Assembly: GCA_964586835.1 (NCBI GenBank)
Contig: CAZPIC010000011.1
Coordinates: forward strand, 1-64,000
Reading direction: 5' to 3'
Origin: CAZLYF01 sp964586835
GTDB taxonomy: Bacteria > Bacillota > Clostridia > Christensenellales > Aristaeellaceae
DNA: 64,000 nt
A model generated the notes under the pieces. That model had not been told where the DNA came from. It was given only the letters and a program-made list of their open reading frames with translations, and did not search any database. How positions within the stretch are numbered: the first letter of the stretch is position 1; each line of letters starts with the position of its first letter. Both the position numbers and the translations under genes were made by a program. Below, one piece after another: positions 26,592 through 35,418 of this stretch.

Positions 26592-28222
26592 AAGACAGCA
26601 GGCCGGATCCGGAGGATACACGTGGCGCTCACGCGACGCGTAGGATGGACAGGCAGAAAACGCTGGTCGGCGGCATCTCTGTGCTGGGGGCTGCGGGCCT
26701 TATATGCAAGTTGGTGGGCGTGCTATACCGGATCCCTCTGGCCGACATGGTCGGGCCCGAGGGGATCGGTGTCTACCAGCAGGTTTTTCCTCTCTATAAC
26801 CTGCTTTTAACGGTATCTTCAGCGGGGATTCCTGTGGCGATTTCACGGACAGTTTCCCACTGTCTGGCCAAGGACGACCCCTTCAGTGCTCGCCGCGTCT
26901 TCAGGGTGGCCTTAGGCCTCCTTGCGGGAGTCGGGCTTGTCATGATGCTCATGATGATGGGCTTCAGCCATCGCCTCGCGCTGGCTGCGGGAACGCCAGA
27001 CAGCGCGGCGGGCTTTATCATGATTGCCCCGAGCCTTCTTCTCGTGTGCGTGATGAGCGCGTTTCGTGGGTACATGCAAGGGAAACGGAGGATGACTCCC
27101 ACCGCTGTTTCCCAGCTGATTGAACAGGTGGGAAAGGTCTTTGTTGCCCTGCCCCTTGCTGCGGAGGGGATGAGACGGGGTGGCTATGCCATGGGCGCTG
27201 CAGGAGCACTGCTTGGCACGTCCATAGCCGAGCTGGTCGCCCTGCTCTACATGGCAGTGGACTGGCTGTTGCACCGTGACGAGGTGTGGCACGTGCGCCG
27301 GCTTCCGGGGGTTTCTTACGCCGGAACCTGGTCCCTTGCCCGGTCGCTGGTAGCTATTTCCATCCCCATTACCATCGGTGCCAGCATCGTGCCCTTGGCC
27401 GGCGCTGTGGACGCCTTCATGCTGGTGCGGATCATGGACACCATGATGAGGCCTGGTGAAGCGCTCATTTCCTACGGCGTCTATTCGGGGCTGGTTCTTC
27501 CTCTGATCAATGTGCCCACCGCACTGGCCATGGCTATGGCAGCCAATCTCGTGCCCTCTATCGCGGCTGGGCTGGCCCGGGAGGATATCGCCCATATCGG
27601 CGCCGAGTCTTCAACAGGGCTTCGCATTGCTGCAGCTGTGGGCTTCCCGACCTCTGTCGGCCTGAGCATCCTGGCCGAACCCATCCTGTTTCTTCTGTTT
27701 GGGAAGGGGGGCCAATACAGCGCTGAAGAGCTGCGCCTGGGCGCCAGGTTGCTTGAGGTATCCAGCCTGACGATCCTGTTGTTTACGCAGGTGCAGGCGA
27801 GCAGCGGCATCCTTCAGGGCCTGCACCGACAGAAGATCCCCATGTATACGCTCGCTGCGGGCGTTGCGGTTAAGATAGCGGTTAACTACACCCTTGTGCG
27901 CATGCCTGCCATGGGGATCCGAGGAGCTCCCCTTGCATCGCTGATGTGCTACCTGGTCAGTATGGTTCCAAACCTCTTTTTTGTGGCCAGGCACGCGCGC
28001 ATCAAACTCAGCCTGGCAGATCTGGTGCTGCGCCCTGGGGCAGCAGCGCTGGTGATGGCGGGGGCTCTGCTGTTCATCAAAGGCCGTCTGGTTGAGAAGC
28101 TGCAGGTTTCCTGGACCCTGATGCTCGCGACGATCGCTGTAGCCGGCATCGTTTACACGCTGGTTGCGTTTCTCGTGGGCGCGGTCAGGCGCAGCGACCT
28201 GCCCCGGCGACAGAGGAGGTAA
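26588..28222 (+). CDS. polysaccharide biosynthesis/flippase protein, SpoVB/YabM-like (MOP superfamily)
   Basis: A 544-residue membrane protein with about fourteen hydrophobic segments, of the MATE-like SpoVB/YabM/MurJ group that flips lipid-linked cell wall or polysaccharide units. The N-terminal GISVLGAAGLICKLVGVLYR and MVGPEGIGVYQQVFPLYN are typical of SpoVB-like proteins. The start is either GTG 26588, which overlaps the gyrA stop, or ATG 26645 (MDRQKTLVGG), which fits the family N-terminus better. mazG follows ten bases later, as in the Bacillus yabM-yabN-yabO order. Which lipid it moves is unknown. Confidence 0.9.
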   Translation: MKDSRPDPEDTRGAHATRRMDRQKTLVGGISVLGAAGLICKLVGVLYRIPLADMVGPEGIGVYQQVFPLYNLLLTVSSAGIPVAISRTVSHCLAKDDPFSARRVFRVALGLLAGVGLVMMLMMMGFSHRLALAAGTPDSAAGFIMIAPSLLLVCVMSAFRGYMQGKRRMTPTAVSQLIEQVGKVFVALPLAAEGMRRGGYAMGAAGALLGTSIAELVALLYMAVDWLLHRDEVWHVRRLPGVSYAGTWSLARSLVAISIPITIGASIVPLAGAVDAFMLVRIMDTMMRPGEALISYGVYSGLVLPLINVPTALAMAMAANLVPSIAAGLAREDIAHIGAESSTGLRIAAAVGFPTSVGLSILAEPILFLLFGKGGQYSAEELRLGARLLEVSSLTILLFTQVQASSGILQGLHRQKIPMYTLAAGVAVKIAVNYTLVRMPAMGIRGAPLASLMCYLVSMVPNLFFVARHARIKLSLADLVLRPGAAALVMAGALLFIKGRLVEKLQVSWTLMLATIAVAGIVYTLVAFLVGAVRRSDLPRRQRR

Positions 28223-28231
28223 ACGGAAAGG

Positions 28232-29656
28232 ATGCACGAAATCACGATTGTAGCGCTGGGGCCAGGCTCGCCTGAGCTTCTCACAGTGGGTGCCCTCGAC
28301 CAGCTTCACAAGGCATCACGCGTTTTGCTTCGCACCGGGCGCCACGGAGCGGCTGTTGCGCTGAAAGACCGGGGCATCGCGTTTGAAACGCTGGACAAGC
28401 TGTATGAAGCAAGCCTGGATTTCGACGCGTTCACGCAGTCCGCCATGGAACGCGTCCTTGCAATGGCTCAAGAGGGTCCGCTGTGCTATGCGGTGGCTGA
28501 CCCGGCCCAGGATGAATCGGTCCGTTTGATCCTGGCGCGGGTCCCTGACGCGGAGGTTCTGCCAGGCGTGGCCATGGCTTCTTTTGCCCTTTCAGCCATG
28601 CCTTTTATAAGCCCGGTCCTGGTTTCCTGTGCCTCGGGCCTGAAGGTGACGGACGCGCAAAGGCCAGTCTGCCTGACCGAGATGAACGGCAGGGAGTTGG
28701 CGGGCGACTGCAAGCTGAAGCTGCTAAGATATTTTGATGAGGATGCTGCGGTGCTGTTTTTTCCGCCCGGAGAAACAGCGCTGAAGAACCCTGAGAGGAT
28801 CACACTGGAAGAGCTGGACCGACAGCCTGCCTACGACCATACCGTATCTGCCCTGATCCTGCCCGGCAACCTGGGTGACAAGCGACGCTATGATCTGCAG
28901 GACCTGATTGAGCTCATGGACAGGCTGCGTGGCCCGGAGGGCTGTCCCTGGGACAGGGAGCAGACCCACAGGTCGCTTTCAAGGTATCTTGTGGAGGAGG
29001 CGTTTGAGGCCATGCAGGCCATCAGCGAGGAGGACTGGCCTCATGCGGAGGAGGAGCTTGGAGACGTGCTGCTGCAGGCGATCTTCCACGCAAACATAGG
29101 AGAACAGTACGGGACCATGGACTTAGGCGGAATGACCAGCGCTGTGTGCAGAAAGCTCATCGCCCGCCACCGCCATGTCTTTGGCGGGGATACGTGCGAT
29201 ACCGCAGGGGAAGTGGAGGACAGATGGGAGCAGATCAAGGCGCAGGAACGGGGGAACCCCGAGGTATCAGAGATCATGCGGGGCGTGCCGCAAGGGATGT
29301 CGCCCCTGCTGCGGGCACTGAAGATCCAGGAAAAGGCCTCCCAGGTCGGGTTTGATTGGGACGGACCCGTCCCCGCGCTCAAGAAAGTGATCGAGGAAGT
29401 GGAGGAAGTGCTTCAAAGCCTGGACAAAGGGATCGACCCCATGGAGGAGACCGGCGACCTGTTTTTTGCCTGCGTCAACGCCGCGCGCTTGATGTCTGTA
29501 TTGCCCGAGGAAGCGGTCTTCCAGGCCACAGAAAAATTCCTGAAACGTTTCACCCGCATGGAAGCTTTGGCAGCCTCGGAAGGAAAACCATTGAAAGGCT
29601 TGACATTGCCTCAACTGGATGTATACTGGGAACGAAGCAAAAAAGAGATGGGGTAA
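28232..29656 (+). CDS. mazG: MazG-family NTP pyrophosphohydrolase fused to tetrapyrrole methylase domain (YabN type)
   Basis: A 474-residue two-domain protein. Residues ~1-215 resemble a SAM-dependent tetrapyrrole methylase (ITIVALGPGSPELLTVGAL); residues ~225-474 are MazG, which hydrolyses non-canonical nucleoside triphosphates. The MazG motifs are GPEGCPWDREQTH, VEEAFEAMQA and the metal-binding AEEELGDVLLQ, repeated in weaker form at KVIEEVEEVLQ and MEETGDLFFA. The start ATG follows GGAAAGG. The fusion is usual in Firmicutes (YabN). Lies between the SpoVB-like gene and hup. Confidence 0.94.
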   Translation: MHEITIVALGPGSPELLTVGALDQLHKASRVLLRTGRHGAAVALKDRGIAFETLDKLYEASLDFDAFTQSAMERVLAMAQEGPLCYAVADPAQDESVRLILARVPDAEVLPGVAMASFALSAMPFISPVLVSCASGLKVTDAQRPVCLTEMNGRELAGDCKLKLLRYFDEDAAVLFFPPGETALKNPERITLEELDRQPAYDHTVSALILPGNLGDKRRYDLQDLIELMDRLRGPEGCPWDREQTHRSLSRYLVEEAFEAMQAISEEDWPHAEEELGDVLLQAIFHANIGEQYGTMDLGGMTSAVCRKLIARHRHVFGGDTCDTAGEVEDRWEQIKAQERGNPEVSEIMRGVPQGMSPLLRALKIQEKASQVGFDWDGPVPALKKVIEEVEEVLQSLDKGIDPMEETGDLFFACVNAARLMSVLPEEAVFQATEKFLKRFTRMEALAASEGKPLKGLTLPQLDVYWERSKKEMG

Positions 29657-29693
29657 GCATTTTGCTTAATCATGAAACTGGGGAGGGAAAACT

Positions 29694-29966
29694 ATGAACA
29701 AGACGGAACTTGTTGCTGCGGTTGCCAGCGCTTCCGGGCTCAAGAAAGCGGAGGCTGAACTGGCTGTCAAGTGTACGCTGGACGCAATTAAAGAGGCTGT
29801 GAAGGATGGAGAAAAGGTTCAGCTGATTGGCTTTGGCACCTTTGAGGCCAGAAAGCGCCCTGCCCGTACCGCCCGCAACCCCCGCACCGGCGAAGAGATC
29901 CATGTTCCCGCCTCCAATGCCCCCGCCTTTAAGGCGAGCAAGGCATTCAAGGACGAGCTGAACTGA
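29694..29966 (+). CDS. hup: HU family DNA-binding protein
   Basis: A 90-residue nucleoid protein, exactly the usual HU length. It shows the N-terminal MNKTELVAAVA, the GFGTFEARKRPARTARNP beta arm with its DNA-intercalating proline region (NPRTGEEI), and the C-terminal PAFKASKAFKDEL. The ATG has GGAGGG eleven bases upstream. It sits between mazG and rqcP, an arrangement seen in many Clostridia, and is followed by a strong terminator, consistent with a very abundant short transcript. Confidence 0.97.
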   Translation: MNKTELVAAVASASGLKKAEAELAVKCTLDAIKEAVKDGEKVQLIGFGTFEARKRPARTARNPRTGEEIHVPASNAPAFKASKAFKDELN

Positions 29967-29996
29967 CCGGGAGGCGCCCGTAAAACGCGCAAAGCA

Positions 29997-30026
29997 ACGG
30001 GTCGGCAGCAGCGCCGCCCCGTTTTT
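29997..30026 (+). terminator. Rho-independent terminator after hup
   Basis: ACGGGTCGGC (29997-30006), loop AGCAGC, GCCGCCCCGT (30013-30022) with one mismatch, then TTTTT. It lies 30 bases after the HU stop and just before the rqcP leader. Confidence 0.75.
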
Positions 30027-30077
30027 CCTTGTTTCCTTCCGTCATGGTGGGAGGGCGTGCTCTGGGAGGGGTTCTCT

Positions 30078-30350
30078 GTGCGGCTAGACAAATTTCTCAA
30101 AGTATCCCGGATCATCAAACGCAGACCGATCGCCAAGGAAGCCTGCGACAGTGGCCGGGTGACGCTCAACGGCCGCGTCGCCAAGGCGGGCGCTGACGTG
30201 AAGGAAGGCGATCTGATGGAGATCCGCTTTGGCGGCCGGCTCGGGCGCTATGAGATCCTGAGCATCCGTGAATCGGTGCGCAAGGAAGAGGCCCAGTCCA
30301 TGTACCGGGTCATTGCGGAGGACGATGAAGTACGGGTGGCAAGAAACTAA
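30078..30350 (+). CDS. rqcP: S4-domain RNA-binding protein RqcP (YabO)
   Basis: A 90-residue S4-like protein. RLDKFLKVSRIIKRR at the N-terminus, then EACDSGRVTLNGRVAK and VKEGDLMEI are the S4 fold as in YabO/Hsp15. In Bacillus this protein (RqcP) stabilises the P-site tRNA during alanine tailing by RqcH in ribosome quality control. I choose GTG 30078, eight bases behind GGGAGGGG, because it gives the family N-terminus MRLDKF; the frame is open seven codons further. Position after spoVB-like, mazG and hup supports the identity. The yabP, yabQ and divIC genes that follow in Bacillus are replaced by obg. Confidence 0.92.
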   Translation: MRLDKFLKVSRIIKRRPIAKEACDSGRVTLNGRVAKAGADVKEGDLMEIRFGGRLGRYEILSIRESVRKEEAQSMYRVIAEDDEVRVARN

Positions 30351-30374
30351 AAGCCCGGGAGAGGAGAATCCCTG

Positions 30375-31631
30375 ATGGCCTCCTTTGTGGACCGCGCTCC
30401 CATTGAGATGAAAGCCGGTAACGGTGGAAATGGATGCGTATCCTTCCACCGCGAGAAGTTTGTGCCCCATGGCGGGCCCGATGGCGGAGACGGCGGAGAC
30501 GGTGGCGACATCGTTCTACACGCCGACCCCAATATGCATACGCTGCTGGACTTTCGATACAGGAAGAAGTTTGAGGCGCAGGACGGCGCCGATGGCGCCT
30601 CGGGTAAAAGACGGGGAAAATCCGGCGACCCTATGACCATCAGGGTTCCCGCAGGCACCCTGATCAGAAGCCTGGAGACAAACGCCGTCATCGCGGATAT
30701 GGCGGAGCCACAGGAGCGTCGCGTGCTGCTCAGGGGCGGACGCGGTGGCTTTGGCAACGCGCGCTTTGCGACGCCGACAAGGCAGGCACCCAGCTTCGCA
30801 AAGCCCGGGATCAAGACGGAGTGGCACCGCTTCCTTTTGGAGCTTAAAACCATTGCCGACGCGGCTTTTGTGGGTTATCCCAATGCCGGGAAGAGTTCCC
30901 TGCTGGCGGCGCTAACCGCGGCAAGGCCGAAGATCGCGGGCTATCCCTTCACGACGCTGACTCCCAACCTGGGTGTCGTTACGCGCCATGGCATGGAGGT
31001 CGTGCTCGCGGATATCCCGGGCCTTATTGAAAACGCCAGTGAAGGTGCCGGCCTGGGCTTTGAGTTTCTGCGGCACGCAGAAAGAGCTCGTCTTCTGATC
31101 CATGTGGTGGACGCCGCCGGCAGCGAGGGGCGCTGCCCGAAAGAAGACCTGCAGCGTGTCAACCGGGAGCTGATGCGTTTTGGTGACCTGGGGCAAAGGC
31201 CGCAGGTGATTGCAGCGAACAAGATGGACCTGCCCGGCGCAGACGCAAACCTGTCCGGGATGATGGAGGTCGCAGGTGCTTCACCCGTATTTGCGGTCAG
31301 TGCTGCAACGGGCAGCGGCCTTGACAGCCTGATGGATGCCGTGGCAGCCACGCTGGCGACCCTGCCGCCGCTCGGGCGCACGGAGGAAACACCCTACCTC
31401 GTGCTGGAGGAAACAGGATACGACATCTGTGTGGAACAGGGCGTATATGTGATTTCGGGGCCTTCGGCGGAACGCTTGCTCGCGAGCGTCAACTTTTCGG
31501 ACTCCGAGAGCATGAAATGGTTTCAACGGACCCTCAGGCGCTACGGCATCATCGACGCGCTGCGCCAAGCCGGCGCATCTGAAGGAGACACTGTGCGGCT
31601 GGCGGATCTTGAGTTTGATTTTATCGAATAG
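30375..31631 (+). CDS. obg: GTPase Obg/CgtA
   Basis: A 418-residue essential GTPase involved in 50S ribosome assembly and stress control. It has the Gly-rich Obg domain (KAGNGGNGCVSFHREKF, then GGPDGGDGGDGGD), the G domain from ~160 with GYPNAGKSS (G1), ADIPGLIE (G3) and ANKMD (G4), and a C-terminal OCT domain (residues ~345-415) found in Gram-positive and related bacteria. The start ATG follows GGGAGAGGAG. It is 24 bases after rqcP and 56 before yhbY. Confidence 0.96.
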   Translation: MASFVDRAPIEMKAGNGGNGCVSFHREKFVPHGGPDGGDGGDGGDIVLHADPNMHTLLDFRYRKKFEAQDGADGASGKRRGKSGDPMTIRVPAGTLIRSLETNAVIADMAEPQERRVLLRGGRGGFGNARFATPTRQAPSFAKPGIKTEWHRFLLELKTIADAAFVGYPNAGKSSLLAALTAARPKIAGYPFTTLTPNLGVVTRHGMEVVLADIPGLIENASEGAGLGFEFLRHAERARLLIHVVDAAGSEGRCPKEDLQRVNRELMRFGDLGQRPQVIAANKMDLPGADANLSGMMEVAGASPVFAVSAATGSGLDSLMDAVAATLATLPPLGRTEETPYLVLEETGYDICVEQGVYVISGPSAERLLASVNFSDSESMKWFQRTLRRYGIIDALRQAGASEGDTVRLADLEFDFIE

Positions 31632-31687
31632 GCGTCTGGGCTCTCGGCCATCATAGGGCATGCGCCAACCAGAGGGGGAGCAAAAGG

Positions 31688-31978
31688 GTGGAGTTAAGCT
31701 CAAAACAGCGCGCCACACTCAGAGCCATGGCCAACGCGCTGACAGTTGTCCTGTACGTAGGCCGTGACGGCGTGACCAGCCGGACGATCAAAGAAGCCTA
31801 CGATGCCCTTGAGGCACGCGAGCTGATTAAGTGTGCGGTAACCAAAAATGCCCCTCTGGGCCCCAGGGAGGCCTGCGACGAGCTGTGCAAAAGGACGGGG
31901 GCTGCCCCGGTCCAGGTGATCGGCTCAAGGTTTGTTCTCTATCGCAGGAGGGACAAAGCCCCCGCGATTGAAATCTGA
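31688..31978 (+). CDS. yhbY: CRS1-YhbY domain RNA-binding protein
   Basis: A 96-residue KH-like protein of the YhbY/YqeI family that associates with pre-50S ribosomes. The N-terminal SSKQRATLRAMANAL, the loop VGRDGVT (family G-x-x-G) and C-terminal GSRFVLYRR match. The start is GTG 31688 behind GAGGGGGAG. Obg-yhbY adjacency agrees with a ribosome assembly operon. Converges on the FNT gene, with 10 bases between the stops. Confidence 0.92.
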   Translation: MELSSKQRATLRAMANALTVVLYVGRDGVTSRTIKEAYDALEARELIKCAVTKNAPLGPREACDELCKRTGAAPVQVIGSRFVLYRRRDKAPAIEI

Positions 31979-31988
31979 TACCGCGCGC

Positions 31989-32615
31989 TCAGGACGCCTG
32001 CGAAGGCGCCTCGCGGGGGACTGCCAGCCAGGCGACCATCCCTCCTGCAGAATTACCAGCAACGGCCAGGACTAAAAACCACAGACGCTCGAGGCTGATG
32101 CCCCCGTCTGTGCCCAAGTCTGCCCCAAAGAATACCGTGTCCGCGATGCTGTGCTCGAAGCCCGGCAGGATGAAGACAGGGATGCCCAGCAACAGGGCCA
32201 GATACTTCCCGCCGGCGCGGGGGCTGCGTTGGAAGGTATCAGCACAGAAAAACATGACCATCCCACAGAAAAAAGCCCGGATCAGCGTTTGCGGGGCTGT
32301 CTGTGAGAGTTTTGTGATGCACAGAGCTGTCGCAGCAGCATTGTCCGTTGCATATCTGAAGGCGATGCCGGTCATAAAAGCACCCAGCAGGTTCCCCGCC
32401 AGCGTCACAGCCAGCGCAGGGACCCCCGCGATGCCCTGTTCAAACAGGTATCCAATGCGGCCTGTGTATAGAGGTAATCCGTACTCACAGACCATAAACA
32501 GGGCGAAGGTGAACAAGACTGCTCCCACCGCACGGATCTCGGCTGACAGATAGACACAGCCTGCGAGGCCCACCATAACGCCTGCTGTCATAGAATACCA
32601 GAATCGCTTCTTCAT
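31989..32615 (-). CDS. formate/nitrite transporter (FNT) family channel
   Basis: A 208-residue membrane protein with six hydrophobic segments. The signature PGFEHSIAD matches the FNT strand with the conserved pore histidine (GFEHSxAN in FocA), and the C-terminal AGNSAGGMVAW corresponds to the NxxGG re-entrant helix. It is about 60-70 residues shorter than FocA, mainly from short termini and loops. FNT channels pass formate, nitrite, hydrosulfide or lactate. No formate-lyase or nitrite genes are nearby, so the ion is unknown. Start ATG 32615 behind AAAAGGCAGG. Confidence 0.85.
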   Translation of the reverse strand: MKKRFWYSMTAGVMVGLAGCVYLSAEIRAVGAVLFTFALFMVCEYGLPLYTGRIGYLFEQGIAGVPALAVTLAGNLLGAFMTGIAFRYATDNAAATALCITKLSQTAPQTLIRAFFCGMVMFFCADTFQRSPRAGGKYLALLLGIPVFILPGFEHSIADTVFFGADLGTDGGISLERLWFLVLAVAGNSAGGMVAWLAVPREAPSQAS

Positions 32616-32719
32616 GATTCCTGCCTTTTAAGTCCCGGATCATTGCCGGTTGTGATGGCGGCATCATAGCCTGAAGGCAGCGTGCTGGTCAAGTGGGCTT
32701 GCGGACTGCCATGATGCCC

Positions 32720-32749
32720 TTGTCGGGCTTAAAATCCCTATGCTATGAT
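32720..32749 (+). promoter_or_regulatory. promoter of the chromate transporter pair
   Basis: TTGTCG (32720-32725), an 18-base spacer, and TATGAT (32744-32749), followed by GGAAAGAGG and the GTG start at 32774. Confidence 0.55.
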
Positions 32750-32773
32750 AGGCCATGGAAAGAGGGTTTTGCG

Positions 32774-33346
32774 GTGAAGCGTGAGGGCGCTCCTTCGTTG
32801 TTCAGGCTTTTTCTCTCCACGCTGTCTTTGAGCGCCTTTACCTTCGGGGGTGGCTATGTCATTGTGCCGCTGATGAAAAAGAAGTTCTGCGACGAGCACG
32901 GCTGGATTGAGGAAGATGAAATTTTAAACCTGGTTGCCATAGCCCAGTCTGCCCCAGGTGCTATGGCTGTCAATGCGTCCATATTGCTGGGATATCGCAT
33001 CGCGGGAGCGCCTGGAATGCTGGCCGCGATTTTTGGCACCATCCTTCCTCCCTTAATCACGCTATCGCTTGTGTCGCTTTTTTACGACGCGTTTCGTCAG
33101 AACCGCTGGGCAGCTGCGCTTCTGACAGCCATGAGAGCGGGCGTTGCAGCGGTGATCGCCGACGTTGTATGGACTATGGCCGGCAGGCTTCTGAAAGAAA
33201 AAAGGGTGTTTCCCTTTCTCCTGATGCTTTGTTCGTTCGCTGCGTCTTTTTTCCTGAAGGTCAGCGTGATCGTCGTGCTTCCGGTCTGTGGCTTGCTGGG
33301 GTGGTTCGGAACCCTCGCGGAGAAAAAGCGGGCACGCGAAACATGA
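32774..33346 (+). CDS. chrA: chromate transporter, first half-size subunit
   Basis: A 190-residue membrane protein with one CHR domain, the N-terminal half type of split ChrA. Diagnostic stretches are FTFGGGYVIVPLMKKKF, AIAQSAPGAMAVNAS and IFGTILPPLITL. I choose GTG 32774 behind GGAAAGAGG; the frame extends to 32693 but that part overlaps the promoter. The TGA overlaps the ATG of the second half (ATGA). ChrA-type proteins expel chromate or move related oxyanions; in anaerobes the true substrate is usually unknown. Confidence 0.9.
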   Translation: MKREGAPSLFRLFLSTLSLSAFTFGGGYVIVPLMKKKFCDEHGWIEEDEILNLVAIAQSAPGAMAVNASILLGYRIAGAPGMLAAIFGTILPPLITLSLVSLFYDAFRQNRWAAALLTAMRAGVAAVIADVVWTMAGRLLKEKRVFPFLLMLCSFAASFFLKVSVIVVLPVCGLLGWFGTLAEKKRARET

Positions 33347-33921
33347 GCATCTATGGGCTGCTCCTTCAGCTGTTTGCCGCTTTCTTTCAGGTAGGCTTGT
33401 TCACCTTTGGCGGAGGATATGCGGCCATCCCCCTCATTCAGGATCAGGTGATCCGCGTACATCCCTGGATGACGATGGGTGAATTTTCAGACCTTGTCAC
33501 CATCGCTGAAATGACGCCAGGCCCCATCGCGCTGAACGCTGCGACCTTTGTGGGTATGCGGGTCGCGGGCCCTGCGGGGGCGGTTGCAGCAACGCTGGGG
33601 GCCGTGCTTCCCTCGGTCATCATTGTCTCCATCCTGGCCTGGGCGTACTTCAGATACAAGGGCTTGTCTGCTGTGGAGGGCATCCTCAGCGGTTTGCGCC
33701 CCGCAGTGGTTGCCCTGATATTCAGCGCGGGGCTTGGTATCCTGGAGCTCGCCCTCTTTGGAGACCGAGGCGTACGTCAGGGCATCGGTGCGGTCGACCC
33801 CATTTCGCTGGGGTGCTTCCTGGCAGGTCTTTTTGTGCTGCGAAAATGGAGATTCAGTCCCATTGTGGTCATGGTGGGTGCGGGGGTCCTGGGGGCGACG
33901 GTACACCTGTGGTTTGACTGA
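33343..33921 (+). CDS. chrA: chromate transporter, second half-size subunit
   Basis: A 192-residue CHR-domain membrane protein, partner of the preceding one. FTFGGGYAAIPLIQDQV, IAEMTPGPIALNAATFVG and ATLGAVLPSVIIVS repeat the same family signature in the second-half version. The start ATG at 33343 overlaps the first gene's TGA, so the two are translationally coupled and most likely form a heterodimer equal to a full-length ChrA. Confidence 0.9.
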   Translation: MSIYGLLLQLFAAFFQVGLFTFGGGYAAIPLIQDQVIRVHPWMTMGEFSDLVTIAEMTPGPIALNAATFVGMRVAGPAGAVAATLGAVLPSVIIVSILAWAYFRYKGLSAVEGILSGLRPAVVALIFSAGLGILELALFGDRGVRQGIGAVDPISLGCFLAGLFVLRKWRFSPIVVMVGAGVLGATVHLWFD

Positions 33922-33952
33922 ACGCTGTTCTGTCTGAAAGGGGAGGAAGCAC

Positions 33953-34732
33953 ATGGAAAAGGTACGTGTGACCGTTTGGAACGAGTTTGTGCACGAAAGA
34001 GAGGATGAGGGGATCCGACGCATCTATCCGGAGGGGATCCACGGTTGCATTGCCGGGTTTCTCTCCGCGGCGGGCTTTGAGGCAGGCGTCGCTACGCTGG
34101 ACATGCCAAGCCACGGGTTGACGCACGCAGTACTCAGTCAGACCGATGTGCTCATCTGGTGGGGCCACCTGGCACACGACCAGGTGGTGGATGAAGTGGT
34201 CGATCGGGTGTATGAGCGTGTCATGGAAGGGATGGGCTTGATTGTTTTGCATTCCGGTCACGCGTCCAAGATCTTCTCCAGGCTTTGCGGCACCCGCTCT
34301 CAGCTGCTCCGGTGGCGCGAAAGCGGAGATACGGAGATCCTATGGGTTCTAGAACCATCGCACCCGATCACCGCGGGCATTGATGGCAAGATTATCATCC
34401 CGGCGGAGGAGACCTATGGGGAACGCTTTGAGATCCCGCAGCCTGACGATCTTTTGTTTGTCAGCTGGTTCTCCGGAGGCGAGGTCTTCAGGAGCGGCCT
34501 GTGCTACAGGCGCGGAAACGGAAAGGTCTTCTATTTTCGCCCGGGGCATGAGAGCTTTCCTGTCTACCATATGCCGGAAATCCAGCGGGTGATCACAAAC
34601 GCTGTGTGCTGGGCCGCCCCTTCCGGTTTCGTTTCCACGGACTATGGCGACCGCGGAGGTCTGATGGACCCCGTCATACGGCAGCAGACTGCAGAAGGCC
34701 TGTCCAAAGGGGAGGACAGCCTGTCTCCATGA
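33953..34732 (+). CDS. ThuA-like (trehalose utilisation/glutamine amidotransferase-fold) protein
   Basis: A 259-residue cytoplasmic protein of the ThuA family. TVWNEFVHEREDEGIRRIYP at the start, DVLIWWGHLAHDQVVDEV, and GLIVLHSGHASKIF are family landmarks. ThuA proteins have a class I amidotransferase-like fold and in rhizobia are needed for trehalose and disaccharide breakdown, but a reaction is not firmly established for most members. The ATG follows GGGGAGGAAG. It is followed 24 bases later by deoC. No sugar transporter is adjacent. Confidence 0.85.
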   Translation: MEKVRVTVWNEFVHEREDEGIRRIYPEGIHGCIAGFLSAAGFEAGVATLDMPSHGLTHAVLSQTDVLIWWGHLAHDQVVDEVVDRVYERVMEGMGLIVLHSGHASKIFSRLCGTRSQLLRWRESGDTEILWVLEPSHPITAGIDGKIIIPAEETYGERFEIPQPDDLLFVSWFSGGEVFRSGLCYRRGNGKVFYFRPGHESFPVYHMPEIQRVITNAVCWAAPSGFVSTDYGDRGGLMDPVIRQQTAEGLSKGEDSLSP

Positions 34733-34756
34733 CACAACAGAAGGAGGAAATCCCGG

Positions 34757-35407
34757 ATGGAAAAAGAAAAGATCTTTGCCCGCGTGGACCACACGCTGCT
34801 GAAAGCGGACGCCACCTGGCCACAGGTCAGGACGCTTTGTGAGGAGGCCCTGCGCCTGCACATGGCTTCGGTTTGCATTCCTCCCTGCTTTGTAAGCGCG
34901 GCCCGCGCGGCCTTCGGCCCGGAGCTCCGGCTCTGCACGGTGATCGGCTTCCCCTTAGGATACCACACGAAGGCCTGCAAGGTGAATGAGACCCTACAGG
35001 CTGTGCAGGAGGGCGCGGATGAGCTGGATATGGTCATCAATATTGGCGACGCGAAAAGCGGGCGCTTTGACTTAGTGAGCGAAGAGATTCGCGCGGTCAG
35101 GGAAGCGGCGGGGGACCGGGTGCTCAAGGTCATCATTGAGACATGCTACCTGACGGAGGAAGAGAAGATCGCCCTGTGCCACTGTGTTACGCAGAGCGGG
35201 GCTGACTACATCAAGACCTCCACCGGCTTTGGGCCTGCGGGGGCGACCCTAGAGGACATCGCGCTTTTCAGGCAACACTTGGGACTTGGGGTCAGGATCA
35301 AGGCGGCGGGAGGCATTCGGACGGCTGAGCAGATCGAAGCCTTTCTGCGAGCGGGCTGCGATCGCATCGGTGCGAGCAGAGCGGTGGAGGCGTACGCTGA
35401 GCGCTGA
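34757..35407 (+). CDS. deoC: deoxyribose-phosphate aldolase
   Basis: A 216-residue class I aldolase that splits 2-deoxyribose 5-phosphate into acetaldehyde and glyceraldehyde 3-phosphate. It shows DHTLLKADAT, VIGFPLGYHTKACKV, DELDMVINIG, the lysine VLKVIIET and the Schiff-base lysine YIKTSTGFG, then KAAGGIRT. The ATG follows GAAGGAGG. No other deoxynucleoside catabolism gene is near. It converges on the SDR gene with 11 bases between them. Confidence 0.95.
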   Translation: MEKEKIFARVDHTLLKADATWPQVRTLCEEALRLHMASVCIPPCFVSAARAAFGPELRLCTVIGFPLGYHTKACKVNETLQAVQEGADELDMVINIGDAKSGRFDLVSEEIRAVREAAGDRVLKVIIETCYLTEEEKIALCHCVTQSGADYIKTSTGFGPAGATLEDIALFRQHLGLGVRIKAAGGIRTAEQIEAFLRAGCDRIGASRAVEAYAER

Positions 35408-35418
35408 ACGTCTTTGGC

